This document shows, in pieces, positions 28,153 to 35,626 of a DNA stretch of 64,000 nucleotides (positions within the stretch are counted from its first letter, which is position 1; each line of letters begins with the position of its first letter). A program made the translations under genes and the position numbers. Location of the stretch: contig DIUX01000001.1 of NCBI GenBank assembly GCA_002423185.1, positions 516,050-580,049 on the forward strand. The letters are read 5' to 3'. The notes under the pieces were generated by a model, which saw only the letters and a list, made by a program, of their open reading frames with translations, was not told the origin of the DNA and did no database searches. This DNA comes from Micavibrio sp. UBA6147. GTDB taxonomy: Bacteria; Pseudomonadota; Alphaproteobacteria; Micavibrionales; UBA1664.

Positions 28153-28479
28153 ATGAAAATAAAACATTTTTTCCTTATGCTTGTGATGGCTTTGACGGTG
28201 TCTTTTCCGGCCTATGCCCTTGATCTGCACAGCGCCCGCAGCGCCGGAATCGTCGGCGAAAAGGCCGATGGCTATGTCGCGGTTATCCAAGATTCATCAG
28301 AGGCAAAAGCACTGGTGGCCGAGGTTAACAGCAAAAGACAAGCCGAATATGCCCGTATCGCCGCACAAAACGGCCAGACAGTCGATGTTGTGGCCAAGCT
28401 TGCCGCCGTACAAATTATTGGTAAGCTGAATAAAGGCGAATATTACCAAGACCCATCCGGCGCATGGGTGCGCCGCTAA
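28153..28479 (+). CDS. ydbL: YdbL-like periplasmic protein (DUF1318)
   Basis: A 108-residue protein with a Sec signal peptide (cleavage near AYA, residue ~23). The mature DUF1318 domain starts LDLHSARSAGIVGEKADGYV and ends with the typical YYQDPSGAWVRR. In E. coli YdbL modulates the YdbH-YnbE bridge. GAGGT provides the SD. A hairpin terminator follows. Confidence 0.88.
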   Translation: MKIKHFFLMLVMALTVSFPAYALDLHSARSAGIVGEKADGYVAVIQDSSEAKALVAEVNSKRQAEYARIAAQNGQTVDVVAKLAAVQIIGKLNKGEYYQDPSGAWVRR

Positions 28480-28492
28480 ATATGAGAGAACG

Positions 28493-28530
28493 GCTTCGCT
28501 CCCCTTGCTTGGGCGAGCGAAGCGTTTTAT
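28493..28530 (+). terminator. Terminator of the ydbH-ynbE-ydbL operon
   Basis: GCTTCGCTC (28493-28501) pairs perfectly with GAGCGAAGC (28515-28523), followed by GTTTTATAATTT. Confidence 0.75.
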
Positions 28531-28605
28531 AATTTACTATTGATAACAGTTTGATATGTACAAACTGATTTGTGATGTGCCAACCGATATGTTGAGAGTA
28601 AATCA

Positions 28606-28917
28606 ATGACCAAAGTCCGCATTTTTCGCCCGTCCAAGACCGCGATGCAGTCCGGCCGCTGCAAAACAGGGCAATGGATGATGGAATACGAGCTTGAATC
28701 CGCACGCCGTGCCGAGCCTTTGATGGGCTGGATTTCAAGCCAAGATACCTTGAACCAAGTGCGCCTCACCTTCGACACAGCCGAACAAGCCGTTGATTAC
28801 GCACGTTCAAAAGGGTGGGGCTACACTGTATCCCCCGCGCATGACAAAAAACTGCGCCCCCGTAATTATGTTCAAAATTTCGTCTACCGCCCCCAGCCAA
28901 CCGGCGTTGAGGATTAA
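28606..28917 (+). CDS. NDUFS4-family NADH dehydrogenase accessory subunit
   Basis: A 103-residue protein of the ETC complex I subunit family, the bacterial relative of mitochondrial NDUFS4/AQDQ found in alphaproteobacteria. Typical motifs are VRIFRPSKTAMQSG, WMMEYE, MGWISSQDT, the LTFDTAEQAVDYARSKGW block, and the final PRNYVQNF. It is a peripheral arm subunit of NADH:quinone oxidoreductase. No other nuo genes are in the window, as is usual for this subunit. Confidence 0.92.
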   Translation: MTKVRIFRPSKTAMQSGRCKTGQWMMEYELESARRAEPLMGWISSQDTLNQVRLTFDTAEQAVDYARSKGWGYTVSPAHDKKLRPRNYVQNFVYRPQPTGVED

Positions 28918-29148
28918 CGGCTAACCGGCACTAAAAGGCGCGCTGACCAAAAGGCCGCCTGTGTAAGGGGCTCTGAGCCGTTTGCAAAAGCCGGATAGGA
29001 TGGCTGCTGGTTGGCTCATGGTTTGGCATCCATAGGCATCCATAAAAAAAAGTTCTGGTTTTTCTCGTAAATTTTTCTATATTAGCCGGACAATACAAGG
29101 CCGTATGTTTCGCTTCGCGATAATCATTCCCCAACCTTATATTGCCAT

Positions 29149-29225
29149 GGTCCCGTAGCTCAACCGGATAGAGCGCTCGCCTTCTAAGCGAATGGTTGCA
29201 GGTTCGAGTCCTGCCGGGATCGCCA
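29149..29225 (+). tRNA. tRNA-Arg (TCT)
   Basis: A 77-nt cloverleaf: acceptor GGTCCCG pairs with CGGGATC (one G-T), anticodon loop CTTCTAA gives TCT, T arm GGTTCGAGTCC, CCA encoded. The first anticodon-stem pair is a C-A mismatch. Confidence 0.94.
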
Positions 29226-30130
29226 TATTTTCTCACTATTTCCTTGTTTGATGTGCCCGCGCTGCGTGTGCTGTGCGGCCTGTGCTGTGCCAAACGCATA
29301 ATTCTTCGCCAAAAAACACAAAAATCAGCACCTTTTCAGAGCTTTTGGGGCGGGACAAAAAAAGATCCGGAGATCTTTTCAGAGTCTCCGGACAAACGGC
29401 GGTAATAGAGGGTGTATAATTATTTTATACCCCATATTCGAACCCATTGCAACAGAAAAAGATAAAATTTTAAAAGTTTTTTATCTTTTTTCGAACGCAT
29501 ATTGCGATTTAATCGAAAGATAATCAATCTATACTGTTCGTATCGTTAAATTTTTTTTAATAAATAAGTACAAATATATTGTATTACCGAATAAATATAT
29601 TTTTGTGCTTGTATTCAATGATTCTTGATTTTCTGTTCTTTCGAACATCTGTTTTCGATAATTTGTTAGTCGGATTTTTATGATTTAGATTTAAGCAGAA
29701 GCAGTAACTTTGCATGAGATCGCGGAATAATTAACATCCTGTTAACGGAGGCGGAAAAACGCCTGAAAATTCTTGCGGCCACGTTATCCATGTTTTGCTG
29801 TTTTATACTTGAGAGATAAATCGCAGGGGCGGGGCTTCAGCCTGACACTGATTATATAGAGTGGGTTAGGGGGCTTTCATTCATCAAATTGATTCTTTTT
29901 TATCGCTGTAATATCAAACGAGTACACGACTTATTATGCGTTCCAGTACTTGATATACTATTATTAGTTGATAAGTGAGTGTGCCTAGAGTATTAAAACA
30001 AATGAAACGGCGGCTTTATTTATTTTTTCTTAACATTTTCCTTTGCATGATGATGTTTTAAAATATTAAAATATGCGGGCATGTTCTATGCGTCCGAATT
30101 AATTTAATATAAAAAACGAATGGATCGATA
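29226..30130. other. 905-bp gene-free, AT-rich region upstream of amtB
   Basis: No convincing gene is seen. An 8-bp inverted repeat TCCGGAGA/TCTCCGGA lies near 29366-29394. From about 29440 to 29700 the sequence is strongly AT-rich with long A and T runs, and TTCGAAC occurs twice. I did not find a sigma-54 type promoter before amtB, although it is often nitrogen-regulated; a weak sigma-70 candidate starts near 30044. Confidence 0.5.
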
Positions 30131-31444
30131 ATGATGAAGAAATTATTCTTACCCGTTATTATGTCTTTGGGCATAATCGCGGCTCCTGGGTATGCGATGG
30201 CGGCAGATGCCGTTGATACCGGGAACAACACTTGGATTCTTATGTGTGCGGCTCTTGTTATGCTGATGACCCCCGGTCTTGCGTTCTTTTACGCCGGTAT
30301 GGTAAGTCGCAAAAACGTTGTTTCAACCCTTTTGCAAAACTATGTCGCCCTTGCGATTGTCGGCCTTTTGTGGGTTACCGTAGGGTACAGCCTTGCTTTC
30401 GGCGAAGGCAATCAATGGATTGGTGATTTCAGCATGGTTATGTTGAACGGTGTTAGCGGCGGTGCCAGCGCAGATGGCGTGCCGAACATGTCGTTCATGG
30501 CATTCCAGATGATGTTCGCCTGTATCACGCCGGCCCTCATCACGGGCGCGATTGCAGAGCGCGTGCATTTCAGCGGCTGGATCATCTTCATGGCCCTTTG
30601 GAGCCTTTTCGTCTATGTCCCTGTGGCTCACTGGGTCTGGGGCGCGAATGGCTGGATCTTGGCTCATGGCGGTCTTGATTTCGCCGGTGGCTTGGTTGTT
30701 CACTTGACGGCTGGTGTTGCCGGTTTGATTGCCGCTCTTTTGTATGGCAAGCGTTCCGCTACACCCCAAAAATCTCGTCCGAACGACGTGTCGATGATTA
30801 TGATGGGCGCAGGTTTGCTGTGGTTCGGTTGGTTCGGCTTTAACGCCGGCTCGGCTTTGTCTGCTGGCCACCTTGCCTCACACGCTTTCGTCACAACATT
30901 CGTTGGTGCGTCTGCGGCCTTCTTGTCATGGATGGCTGTTGACTGGATCAAGGACAAAAAACCGTCTGCCGTTGGTGCGGCAATTGGTCTGGTTGTTGGT
31001 CTTGTGACCATTACGCCGGCCGCGGGATTTGTGTCTGTTGGTCACGCCATTTTGATGTGCGCTGTTTCTGGTGTTGTCTGTAACTTGTTTGCGGCCTACA
31101 TCAAAAACAAAACCCATCTTGATGACGCGCTTGACGTGTTCGCATGTCACGGTATCGGCGGTGCCCTTGGTGCCATCATGACCGGCTTGTTCGCAAGCAA
31201 AGCAGTGAACAGTGCCATCGCGCATGAAGGCATTCTTATCAGCGGCGAAACCGAATTGTTTATTGCAAACTTGACCGGTCTTGGTGCTGTTGCCGCGTAC
31301 ACGGCGATTGTGACCTTCATTCTTATCAAAATCATTGGTGTGATTACCCCGATCCGCGTCACGGAAGAGGAAGAAAGCGCCGGTCTTGATACGACCGTTC
31401 ACGGTGAGGTTGCTCGTTTCCACGACCGCCGCACTTACGAATAA
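30131..31444 (+). CDS. amtB: Ammonium transporter (Amt family)
   Basis: A 437-residue inner-membrane ammonium channel with a cleavable signal peptide (about 1-24) and eleven expected membrane helices. Family landmarks are the N-terminal NTWILMCAALVMLMTPGLAFFYAGM, the pore Trp/Phe region MFACITPALITGAIAER, and the conserved HGGLDFAGG (His) and DVFACHGIGG (His) twin-histidine segments. No glnK (PII) gene is adjacent, which is unusual. A soluble chemoreceptor-like gene follows 72 bp downstream. Confidence 0.95.
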   Translation: MMKKLFLPVIMSLGIIAAPGYAMAADAVDTGNNTWILMCAALVMLMTPGLAFFYAGMVSRKNVVSTLLQNYVALAIVGLLWVTVGYSLAFGEGNQWIGDFSMVMLNGVSGGASADGVPNMSFMAFQMMFACITPALITGAIAERVHFSGWIIFMALWSLFVYVPVAHWVWGANGWILAHGGLDFAGGLVVHLTAGVAGLIAALLYGKRSATPQKSRPNDVSMIMMGAGLLWFGWFGFNAGSALSAGHLASHAFVTTFVGASAAFLSWMAVDWIKDKKPSAVGAAIGLVVGLVTITPAAGFVSVGHAILMCAVSGVVCNLFAAYIKNKTHLDDALDVFACHGIGGALGAIMTGLFASKAVNSAIAHEGILISGETELFIANLTGLGAVAAYTAIVTFILIKIIGVITPIRVTEEEESAGLDTTVHGEVARFHDRRTYE

Positions 31445-31516
31445 TAAACTGAAGTATTATAAGATAGACTGATACACTTAAGGCTGAACCCAGCACGTTA
31501 GATGGAGATTTTAATA

Positions 31517-32545
31517 ATGACCGATACCAACATTTCTCATATTATTAACAATATTCATGTCCGTGTTGAGAAGTTCGTGACCGTGAGCGAGAAGATTGCG
31601 TCCCAGACCAACCTTCTCGCCCTTAACGCCACGATTGAGGCCGCCCGCGCCGGTGAATACGGCAAGGGATTTGGGGTAGTGGCTGGCGAGGTTAAATCCC
31701 TCGCCAATCATGCCGCATCAAACGCCAAGGAATTGCGCACGGATGTGCTGAACGAGATCAGCCAACAAATTGATGTGCTGCAAAACGAATTTGACGAAAA
31801 AGAATACGGACGGCTCTCCGAAATGAGCCTTACACTTGTCCAGTTGATTGTTCGTAACCTTTATGAACGCACCGCCGATGTTCGCTGGTGGGCAACGGAC
31901 ACCGCCTTTTACAAGGCGATGACGGATCAAACGCAAGAAGCCTTTGACTTCGCAACCGAAAGACTTGGTCTTATCAACCGTTTTTATACGGTGTATTTGA
32001 ACTTGGTTTTGGTCGGCACGGACGGCAAGGTTGTGGCCTGTTCAAACCCTTCGAAATTCCCCGCCTTGAAAGGCGCCGATTTATCGACCCAGACTTGGGT
32101 GCGCCGCGCCCTCCAAACATCCAGCGGCGATGAATACATTGTTGACGATATTTACCGCGATGGGTTCCACAACAACAAAATGGTCGCGGTCTATGCCACA
32201 GCCGTGCGTGAGGGCGGGCAAGTCCACGGTAAGACCGTTGGAGCACTCGGCGTCTTCTTTGACTGGGAAGACCAAGCCCAATGCATTGTGAGCACTGAGC
32301 CGAGCCTGAGCGACGAAGAATGGACCCGTACCCGCGTCATGCTCTTGGATCACAACCAACGCATTATCGCATCATCCGACCACGAAGGATTATTGACGCA
32401 ATTCTCGCTCGACACCCGTACGGGCAAGAAGGGGTACTACAAAAACAATGACGGCGACTTGGTGGCTTTTGCGCGCACCATTGGATACCAAGAATATGAC
32501 GGCCTTGGCTGGTATTCCGTCATCGTCCAAAAGCCAAAGAAATAA
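31517..32545 (+). CDS. Soluble chemoreceptor-like protein: MCP tip plus C-terminal Cache domain
   Basis: A 342-residue protein without membrane segments or HAMP. Residues ~20-85 are the conserved chemoreceptor hairpin tip (IASQTNLLALNATIEAARAG, GFGVVAGEVKSLA), the CheA/CheW contact region. Methylation helices are essentially absent. The rest (about 125-340) looks like a PAS-like Cache sensor domain (LVLVGTDGKVVACSNP; VYATAVREGG; GLGWYSVIVQ). Usual receptors have sensor first and tip last; here the order is reversed. I chose the ATG at 31517, preceded by GGAG, over an upstream ATG that overlaps this SD. The ligand is unknown; the position after amtB hints at nitrogen sensing. Confidence 0.82.
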   Translation: MTDTNISHIINNIHVRVEKFVTVSEKIASQTNLLALNATIEAARAGEYGKGFGVVAGEVKSLANHAASNAKELRTDVLNEISQQIDVLQNEFDEKEYGRLSEMSLTLVQLIVRNLYERTADVRWWATDTAFYKAMTDQTQEAFDFATERLGLINRFYTVYLNLVLVGTDGKVVACSNPSKFPALKGADLSTQTWVRRALQTSSGDEYIVDDIYRDGFHNNKMVAVYATAVREGGQVHGKTVGALGVFFDWEDQAQCIVSTEPSLSDEEWTRTRVMLLDHNQRIIASSDHEGLLTQFSLDTRTGKKGYYKNNDGDLVAFARTIGYQEYDGLGWYSVIVQKPKK

Positions 32546-32564
32546 ATAACAGCCTGCTTCCATT

Positions 32565-32603
32565 AAAACGCCCCTTTGGATCATCCATCGGGGCGTTTTG
32601 CTA
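32565..32603 (+). terminator. Rho-independent terminator after the chemoreceptor gene
   Basis: AAAACGCCCC (32565-32574) pairs perfectly with GGGGCGTTTT (32590-32599). Confidence 0.85.
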
Positions 32604-32639
32604 TGGGGGAGGATTGGCGGGGGAGGGATTGGCGCAGGC

Positions 32640-32813
32640 CTAAAAATCAAACAGATCCATAAAGCGTGACATTTTGCTTTCTTTTTTATGGTACTTGCCG
32701 GAGCCGTAATAACCGTTCTTTTGATAGCGTCGGTGGTCGTCATCGTCACGGTCATCGTCCCAATCATGGGCGCGATCGTGACGGTCGCTGCGGCTTTGGT
32801 TTTTGATGGGCAT
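32640..32813 (-). CDS. 57-residue highly charged small protein
   Basis: A short frame read by hand. It begins MPIKNQSRSDRHDRAHDWDD and continues Asp/Arg/His-rich, then Lys/Tyr/Gly-rich, to a terminal MSRFMDLFDF. A good SD (AGGAAAGGA) lies 7 nt before the ATG. The composition suggests a disordered protein, possibly metal- or nucleic-acid-binding. I do not recognise it. It is followed upstream in transcription order by two other small genes on the same strand. Confidence 0.6.
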   Translation of the reverse strand: MPIKNQSRSDRHDRAHDWDDDRDDDDHRRYQKNGYYGSGKYHKKESKMSRFMDLFDF

Positions 32814-32862
32814 TGTTGCGTCCTTTCCTGATGATGGTTTCGTTTGATGTGGTATAATTTAC

Positions 32863-33093
32863 TTATTGGTTTTTCCATTTGATTTGGAATTCGATTTCTT
32901 CTTCGCCGTCCCCGCGTTCATGTTCAATATTGAACACGGCATGCTTAGGCACATAAATACGCTCGCCCGCGATCTGGATGTCAAATCGTTCGTCTTTTTC
33001 AAGGCAATCGGCCAAGCGGCGGAGTTTCTCAACGAATTGTGCCGTGGTGTAGGTTTTTTCAATATCGCGGTTCTGTGATTTCGTGGTGTTCAT
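32863..33093 (-). CDS. Amphi-Trp domain protein
   Basis: A 76-residue protein matching the amphi-Trp domain: YTTAQFVEKLRRLADCLE, IQIAGERIYVP, FNIEHERGDGEEEIEFQIKW. I chose the ATG at 33093 because AAGGAAAAG sits directly before it; the longer frame lacks an SD. The function of the family is unknown. A terminator separates it from the DUF465 gene. Confidence 0.85.
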   Translation of the reverse strand: MNTTKSQNRDIEKTYTTAQFVEKLRRLADCLEKDERFDIQIAGERIYVPKHAVFNIEHERGDGEEEIEFQIKWKNQ

Positions 33094-33116
33094 AGCTCTT
33101 TTCCTTTCTGTTGCGG

Positions 33117-33147
33117 AAAAACCTTGAGGGGAGCAAACCCTCAAGGT
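33117..33147 (-). terminator. Terminator between the DUF465 and amphi-Trp genes
   Basis: On the minus strand ACCTTGAGGG (33138-33147) pairs with CCCTCAAGGT (33121-33130), 7-nt loop, then TTTT. Transcription from the DUF465 gene would end here, leaving only 24 bp before the next start codon. Confidence 0.75.
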
Positions 33148-33158
33148 TTGTTTTTGAT

Positions 33159-33401
33159 TTAGGCGTTTTGCCAGTGATTATTGTTGGTATGCTGCGGGCG
33201 TGCTTTGGTCTTTGTGGCGCCGCGCTTGCCGCTTGAGCTCCTATAGGCAAGCCGCTCTATGCGATCCTTGATGGCCAGACGCAGTTTTTTGAGCTTGAGC
33301 AAGCGCATCCAGTTCGGCCAGCGGCTTTGATGCTCTTTCTCAATTTCTTCTTGAATCTTGGCGGATCTGAAAAGCAGTGATTTGAAATGGTGTACTGACA
33401 T
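33159..33401 (-). CDS. DUF465 (YdcH-like) small protein
   Basis: An 80-residue protein. The DUF465 pattern is visible: HHFKSLLFRSAKIQEEIEKE and LLKLKKLRLAIKDRIERLA, two helices with the usual LKKxKLxxKDxI core. The C-terminus is a basic, Gln/His/Asn-rich tail (about 56-80) that normal family members lack. The SD is perfect (AAAGGAGG). Function unknown. Confidence 0.8.
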   Translation of the reverse strand: MSVHHFKSLLFRSAKIQEEIEKEHQSRWPNWMRLLKLKKLRLAIKDRIERLAYRSSSGKRGATKTKARPQHTNNNHWQNA

Positions 33402-33517
33402 AGTTTTCCTCCTTTTAATCAGTGTTTCAACTTGATCGGGAGGTTTTCGGTGGCAGGTTCTGATAATGTGTACCTACACCGGAAAACGAATTCCCGATGC
33501 GGTCCGACATCGCGACA

Positions 33518-33537
33518 AATAAGGATTAATCCTTATT
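33518..33537. promoter_or_regulatory. Perfect 20-bp palindrome
   Basis: AATAAGGATTAATCCTTATT reads the same on both strands, with core GGATTAATCC. It lies about 120 bp upstream of the DUF465 gene start on the minus strand. It has no loop and no T-run, so an operator is likelier than a terminator. Confidence 0.5.
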
Positions 33538-33573
33538 CATCGCCAGAGGGGCCCGGCCCGCTAATGAGGATGT

Positions 33574-33587
33574 CAGGATATATCCTG
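33574..33587. promoter_or_regulatory. Perfect 14-bp palindrome
   Basis: CAGGATATATCCTG has the core GGATATATCC, sharing the GGAT-N2-ATCC pattern with the palindrome at 33518. Confidence 0.45.
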
Positions 33588-33849
33588 CTAAGCGGTGCTT
33601 TCAATTTAAAAGAATGTAATGTTTACAAAGCCAATAATAAACGAATGTCGTGCCGCACAGTGTCGCGCCATACAGCATGTCCGGTTTAAAAGACCGCAAC
33701 AAACTTGAAGACATCGTTTTAATGCGCGAACTTTGTGGCGAGGCAAACTATGCAAGGCTTCGTAGTATGAATATCGCCTGTGTTGCTCTGCATCTTTAGG
33801 GTTTGAGCGCAGCATAAATTGCTTGCGTAGTGCCACAGACTTGCATATT

Positions 33850-34434
33850 ATGTTAAATATGAAAAATGATGAATTTGTAGCCAAACCATTCTCGATCCGT
33901 AATTCATTCATAGTGCATGCGCGCCCTTTGGACGAAGATGTTGTTATGGCACTACGGACAGCCATCTTAATCGTGAACGTTCATGATGGTTTTTTCAAAA
34001 ACACCGCAATAGAGGAAAAGTCTTTTTCTCATATGACGCGCGTTGCCGGTGCCGGCGGCGAAGCATTTGCCGATGCCTTGGTCGATGCCCGAAACGCCAA
34101 TAAACATGTTCTAAGCCAGCTCAAAGCCATGGCTCTTGACGGGCAAGCCATGAATTATCTCTTTAATCGCGATGAAAACTCGAATGTTGAAAACACCCTC
34201 ATTACAAAAATACTGGATCGTGCCGTCCTGATGATTAATCCCTTGAAGACATCTGATAAGCAGGAAGAGGGCATTCGTGCGACATTAAAGCGATTAAACA
34301 ATGAATTCGCGCCCTTTATAGAAGCGGAATTAGAGCGCACAAAAACAAGCTTGACCTCACGATCAATCCCAAAACCAGCGCAAGCGGGCATATTCGCCAA
34401 AGCCAGACGCAAAATCGCATCGCTGGGCGGCTAG
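33850..34434 (+). CDS. Hypothetical protein
   Basis: A 194-residue soluble, mostly helical protein of unknown family. It contains AKPFSIRNSFIVHARPLDED, ALRTAILIVNVHDGFF, and GAGGEAFADALVDARNANKHV, and ends with a basic tail (FAKARRKIASLGG). The frame opens at a TTG at 33823; the first ATG is at 33850 and another is at 33859. No SD is visible for any of them. Confidence 0.55.
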   Translation: MLNMKNDEFVAKPFSIRNSFIVHARPLDEDVVMALRTAILIVNVHDGFFKNTAIEEKSFSHMTRVAGAGGEAFADALVDARNANKHVLSQLKAMALDGQAMNYLFNRDENSNVENTLITKILDRAVLMINPLKTSDKQEEGIRATLKRLNNEFAPFIEAELERTKTSLTSRSIPKPAQAGIFAKARRKIASLGG

Positions 34435-34489
34435 CTTCCGCCCCTCAATAATCCGACATTATAGATCATTATAGATGTTGTGTGAAAAA

Positions 34490-34565
34490 TGGCTCCCCGA
34501 GCAGGATTCGAACCTGCGACCGAACGATTAACAGTCGTTAGCTCTACCGCTGAGCTATCGGGGAA
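34490..34565 (-). tRNA. tRNA-Asn (GTT)
   Basis: A 76-nt cloverleaf on the minus strand: acceptor TTCCCGA pairs with TCGGGGA (one T-G), anticodon GTT, T arm GGTTCGAATCC, CCA encoded. Its 5' end faces the island, so it was probably the original close neighbour of tRNA-Cys. Confidence 0.95.
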
Positions 34566-34744
34566 TGCTAACTGCGCTGCATTTAGCGTGCAGATACTGA
34601 CAATTCTCCACCCCTTTGTCAATTCTTAAAAACCAAAAAAAGCCAGAATATGGAATAATATCCACAGTGCATAACAACACCGTATGCAGAGCCGCATGAA
34701 TGGCGGGAATAGGGGGAAACACAGCAGGCTGTTGAAAAAAGTGG

Positions 34745-34760
34745 ACGAGCCTCTATCGAA
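34745..34760 (+). other. Candidate attL
   Basis: ACGAGCC-N3-ATCGAA matches the tRNA-Cys T-arm sequence at 48855-48870 in the same orientation; only the three central bases differ. Similarity continues loosely outside (TGGA on the left of both). Degenerate, so uncertain. Confidence 0.4.
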
Positions 34761-34813
34761 TTGAGCTGATAATCATCTGTATTAATTAGTTAATTTTCAA
34801 TTCGATTTTGACT

Positions 34814-34833
34814 TTGCCCCGAATCTTGCCCCC
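34814..34833 (+). repeat. Left integrase arm-type repeats
   Basis: TTGCCCC (34814-34820) and TTGCCCCC (34826-34833), followed by an AT stretch. The same arrangement occurs at the right end (48704-48723), in the same orientation. Confidence 0.5.
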
Positions 34834-35092
34834 ATTTTTAACGACTGAGGACGATTCTTATACCTGCATATAGGCATGTATATAGCTGCATATTAACGAT
34901 TATTCGGATTTTTGCAATCTGGATTTCCGGCTAACTGTCAGCCGCCGCATACTGCCCCCCCTCCCAGATGGGGGCGAGTCGTCACCCCTCCGGGGCGGTG
35001 CCAGACGTGCAATTTTTTCTGTATCCGATAGGCGGTTAGAAATTTCTAGATTTTCGATATTTGGCGACAAATTGTAGTATTAAGATCAGAAT

Positions 35093-35121
35093 GCGATTGC
35101 CGCCACGAGGGCAGCAATCGC
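35093..35121 (-). terminator. Hairpin downstream of the metal efflux operon
   Basis: GCGATTGC (35093-35100) pairs with GCAATCGC (35114-35121), and the stem continues inward with GCC/GGC after one mismatch. The T-run is weak. It lies 25 bp after the stop of the last operon gene. Confidence 0.5.
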
Positions 35122-35145
35122 GATCCTGATAAAGAAAAACCGGCC

Positions 35146-35604
35146 TTATTGCACCGCTTTGTAAAGTTTCAGTGCGGATTGTGCTTTAATCACAGAGGCC
35201 TTGGCTTTTTCAAGATTGCCGTCCTCTGCCGCGTGCTTGGCTCCGTCAAGCTGCTGGTCGAGCTGTTTGAGAGCCGCTGCCTGACGCTCATTAGGGCTTG
35301 AATCCTTTAATGTCTTAACAGCGGACATCAAGGAGAATGCCTGCGTTATTATATCTTGTGTAGCAGAAGTCTCGGTTTTAGCCAAAAGATCGGCAAGCCC
35401 TGTTTCCAAGACAACCACGGCTTCTTCCGGTGTTATGTTCAGAGCCTCAATCTTGCTGTGGTCGTCGTGCGGGCTGCCATGGCCTTGCGCGGGCGCTGCG
35501 CTATGTGTTTCTGAGGTCGCGGCATGATCGTGATCTGTGCCTGCAAAAGCCGGCGCGGATGCTAGAGCGACCAAAGTCGCCAAAGTGTAGATTTGTTTTT
35601 TCAT
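35146..35604 (-). CDS. His-rich periplasmic protein of the metal operon
   Basis: A 152-residue protein with a signal peptide (cleavage near AFA, residue ~21). The mature N-terminus is rich in His and Asp (TDHDHAATSETHSAA; HGSPHDDHS), a probable metal-binding stretch. The rest (about 55-150) is helical. A strong SD (AAAAGGAG) is present. It is the last gene of the efflux operon, 22 bp after the RND pump gene, and may act as a periplasmic metal chaperone. The role is inferred from context. Confidence 0.75.
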   Translation of the reverse strand: MKKQIYTLATLVALASAPAFAGTDHDHAATSETHSAAPAQGHGSPHDDHSKIEALNITPEEAVVVLETGLADLLAKTETSATQDIITQAFSLMSAVKTLKDSSPNERQAAALKQLDQQLDGAKHAAEDGNLEKAKASVIKAQSALKLYKAVQ

Positions 35605-35626
35605 GGTTTTCTCCTTTTGGGTTTGG

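Larger units (their letters stand above)
33402..33849. other. Gene-free region with two palindromes
   Basis: About 450 bp between divergent genes. No gene is supported. It holds the two palindromes listed separately at 33518 and 33574. Confidence 0.5.
34566..35145. other. Gene-free left margin of the island
   Basis: About 580 bp without a supported gene. It contains the candidate left attachment site (34745-34760), integrase arm-like repeats (34814-34833), GC-rich hairpins near 34950-35010, and a hairpin downstream of the metal operon. Confidence 0.5.

Noticed and set aside
28931..29299. Minus-strand frame across tRNA-Arg
   Set aside because: Contains GDPGRTRTCNHSLRRRALYPVELRDHG-like text in part (RTRTCNHSL), a familiar false protein from translating the antisense of a tRNA gene.
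34431..34622. 63-residue minus-strand frame across tRNA-Asn
   Set aside because: The AGSNPARGA stretch is the well-known false translation of a tRNA T arm.
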